From Saccharothrix australiensis (GTDB lineage: Bacteria; Actinomycetota; Actinomycetes; Mycobacteriales; Pseudonocardiaceae), in assembly GCF_003634935.1 (NCBI RefSeq), contig NZ_RBXO01000001.1, positions 6,969,501 through 7,033,500 of the forward strand: DNA of 64,000 bases, read 5' to 3'. Shown here in pieces: positions 63,581 through 64,000 of this stretch; within the stretch, counting starts at the first letter, position 1, and every line of letters starts with the position of its first letter. Both the position numbers and the translations under genes were made by a program. Under the pieces are notes generated by a model that worked only from the letters and a program-made list of their open reading frames with translations, was not told the DNA's origin and did no database searches.

Positions 63581-64000
63581 CTAGGAGGCGACCTCGACTT
63601 CGTCGCCCAGCACCTCGCGGACGGCGTCGAGGGGCACCGCGCCCTCCCGCAGCACGAGCGGGTCGGGGCCCGTCAGGTCGACGATCGTGGACGCGACGTT
63701 CTCCTGGGCCGGCCCGCCGTCGAGGTAGACGCCCACCTCCTCGCCGAGCTGGTCCCACGCCTCCTGCGCGGTGCCCGCCGGGGGGAAGCCGGACTTGTTC
63801 GCGCTGGACACGGCCATCGGGCCGACGTCGCGGAGCAGTTCCAGCGCCACCGGGTGGAGCGGCATCCGGAGCATCACCGTCCCGCGCGTGTGGCCGAGGT
63901 CCCAGGCGATCGACGGCGCGTGCTGGAGGACCAGCGACAGGCCGCCCGGCCAGAACGCCTCGATCAGGGCGCGGGCCTGGCGGGGCACCGAGAGGACGAG
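63581..64000 (-). CDS. L-threonylcarbamoyladenylate synthase (Sua5/YwlC/YrdC), partial
   Basis: The C-terminal ~139 residues of a Sua5/YrdC-family protein; the gene continues past base 64000. Visible motifs are WPGGLSLVLQ, HTRGTVMLRMPLHPVALELL and MAVSSANKSGFPPAGTAQEA, which form the nucleotide/threonine pocket. It makes threonylcarbamoyl-AMP for tRNA t6A37 modification. It precedes wecA on the same strand, as in mycobacteria. Confidence 0.92.
   Translation of the reverse strand, partial: LVLSVPRQARALIEAFWPGGLSLVLQHAPSIAWDLGHTRGTVMLRMPLHPVALELLRDVGPMAVSSANKSGFPPAGTAQEAWDQLGEEVGVYLDGGPAQENVASTIVDLTGPDPLVLREGAVPLDAVREVLGDEVEVAS

Overview
The window is a very GC-rich (roughly 72%) actinobacterial chromosome segment. 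The best fit is a filamentous member of the Pseudonocardiales (Saccharothrix / Actinosynnema / Lentzea type). Reasons are the strong third-position GC bias, frequent GTG/TTG starts, actinobacterial families (DUF3558 lipoproteins, NucS, SARP, FilP-like and DevS/DevR-like proteins), and a right half whose gene order matches the mycobacterial Sua5-wecA-atpI-atpBEFHAGDC-DUF2550-adenosyltransferase-murA block. The genus assignment is inference.

Layout. 1-2.2 kb: end of a MarR regulator, a phosphotransferase, a DUF3817 protein and repeat element copy A. 2.2-8.1 kb: a drug-type ABC exporter, a GH92 alpha-mannosidase, a ricin-type lectin and a small SARP regulator. 8.1-16.7 kb: structured repeats, then a mannoside locus (large secreted GH92; divergent LacI-ManA-sugar ABC transporter). 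16.7-22.6 kb: a hypothetical protein, a secreted S33 peptidase, repeat element copy B (inverted relative to A), and a DevR/DevS-like two-component pair with a flavin-split-barrel protein. 22.6-28.3 kb: MeaB, thiolase, methylmalonyl-CoA epimerase, TetR, SPW protein and crotonyl-CoA carboxylase/reductase. 28.4-44.3 kb: a FilP-like coiled-coil protein, small enzymes, two DUF3558 lipoproteins, a double 3-hydroxyacyl-CoA dehydrogenase, the dhaKLM operon, an aldehyde dehydrogenase, a sodium/solute symporter and NucS. 44.3-50.8 kb: amino-acid permease, Nudix, GNAT, crotonase-family protein, ethylmalonyl-CoA mutase and DinB protein. 51-64 kb: MurA, corrinoid adenosyltransferase and the F-type ATP synthase operon with wecA and Sua5.

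How the parts work together. Thiolase, hydroxyacyl-CoA dehydrogenase, crotonase-family protein, Ccr, ethylmalonyl-CoA mutase, epimerase, MeaB and the B12 adenosyltransferase together cover most of the ethylmalonyl-CoA route of acetyl-CoA assimilation. A shared 16-bp palindrome, G(T/C)TAC-N6-GTA(A/G)C, lies in front of five of these or related transcription units, which suggests one regulon. The mannoside locus carries two near-identical LacI-type operators, one at the GH92 promoter and one over the lacI start codon.

The most unusual points are: (1) a modular ~540-bp palindromic element in two inverted, nearly identical copies 17 kb apart plus a solitary arm; (2) a second repeat family whose stems covary while two loops are conserved; (3) an oppositely oriented iclR gene and a strong hairpin between atpD and atpC; (4) the shared 16-bp operator; and (5) a DevS-like kinase apparently lacking the heme-ligand segment. 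Both repeat families are described from sequence alone; whether they are already catalogued cannot be judged here.
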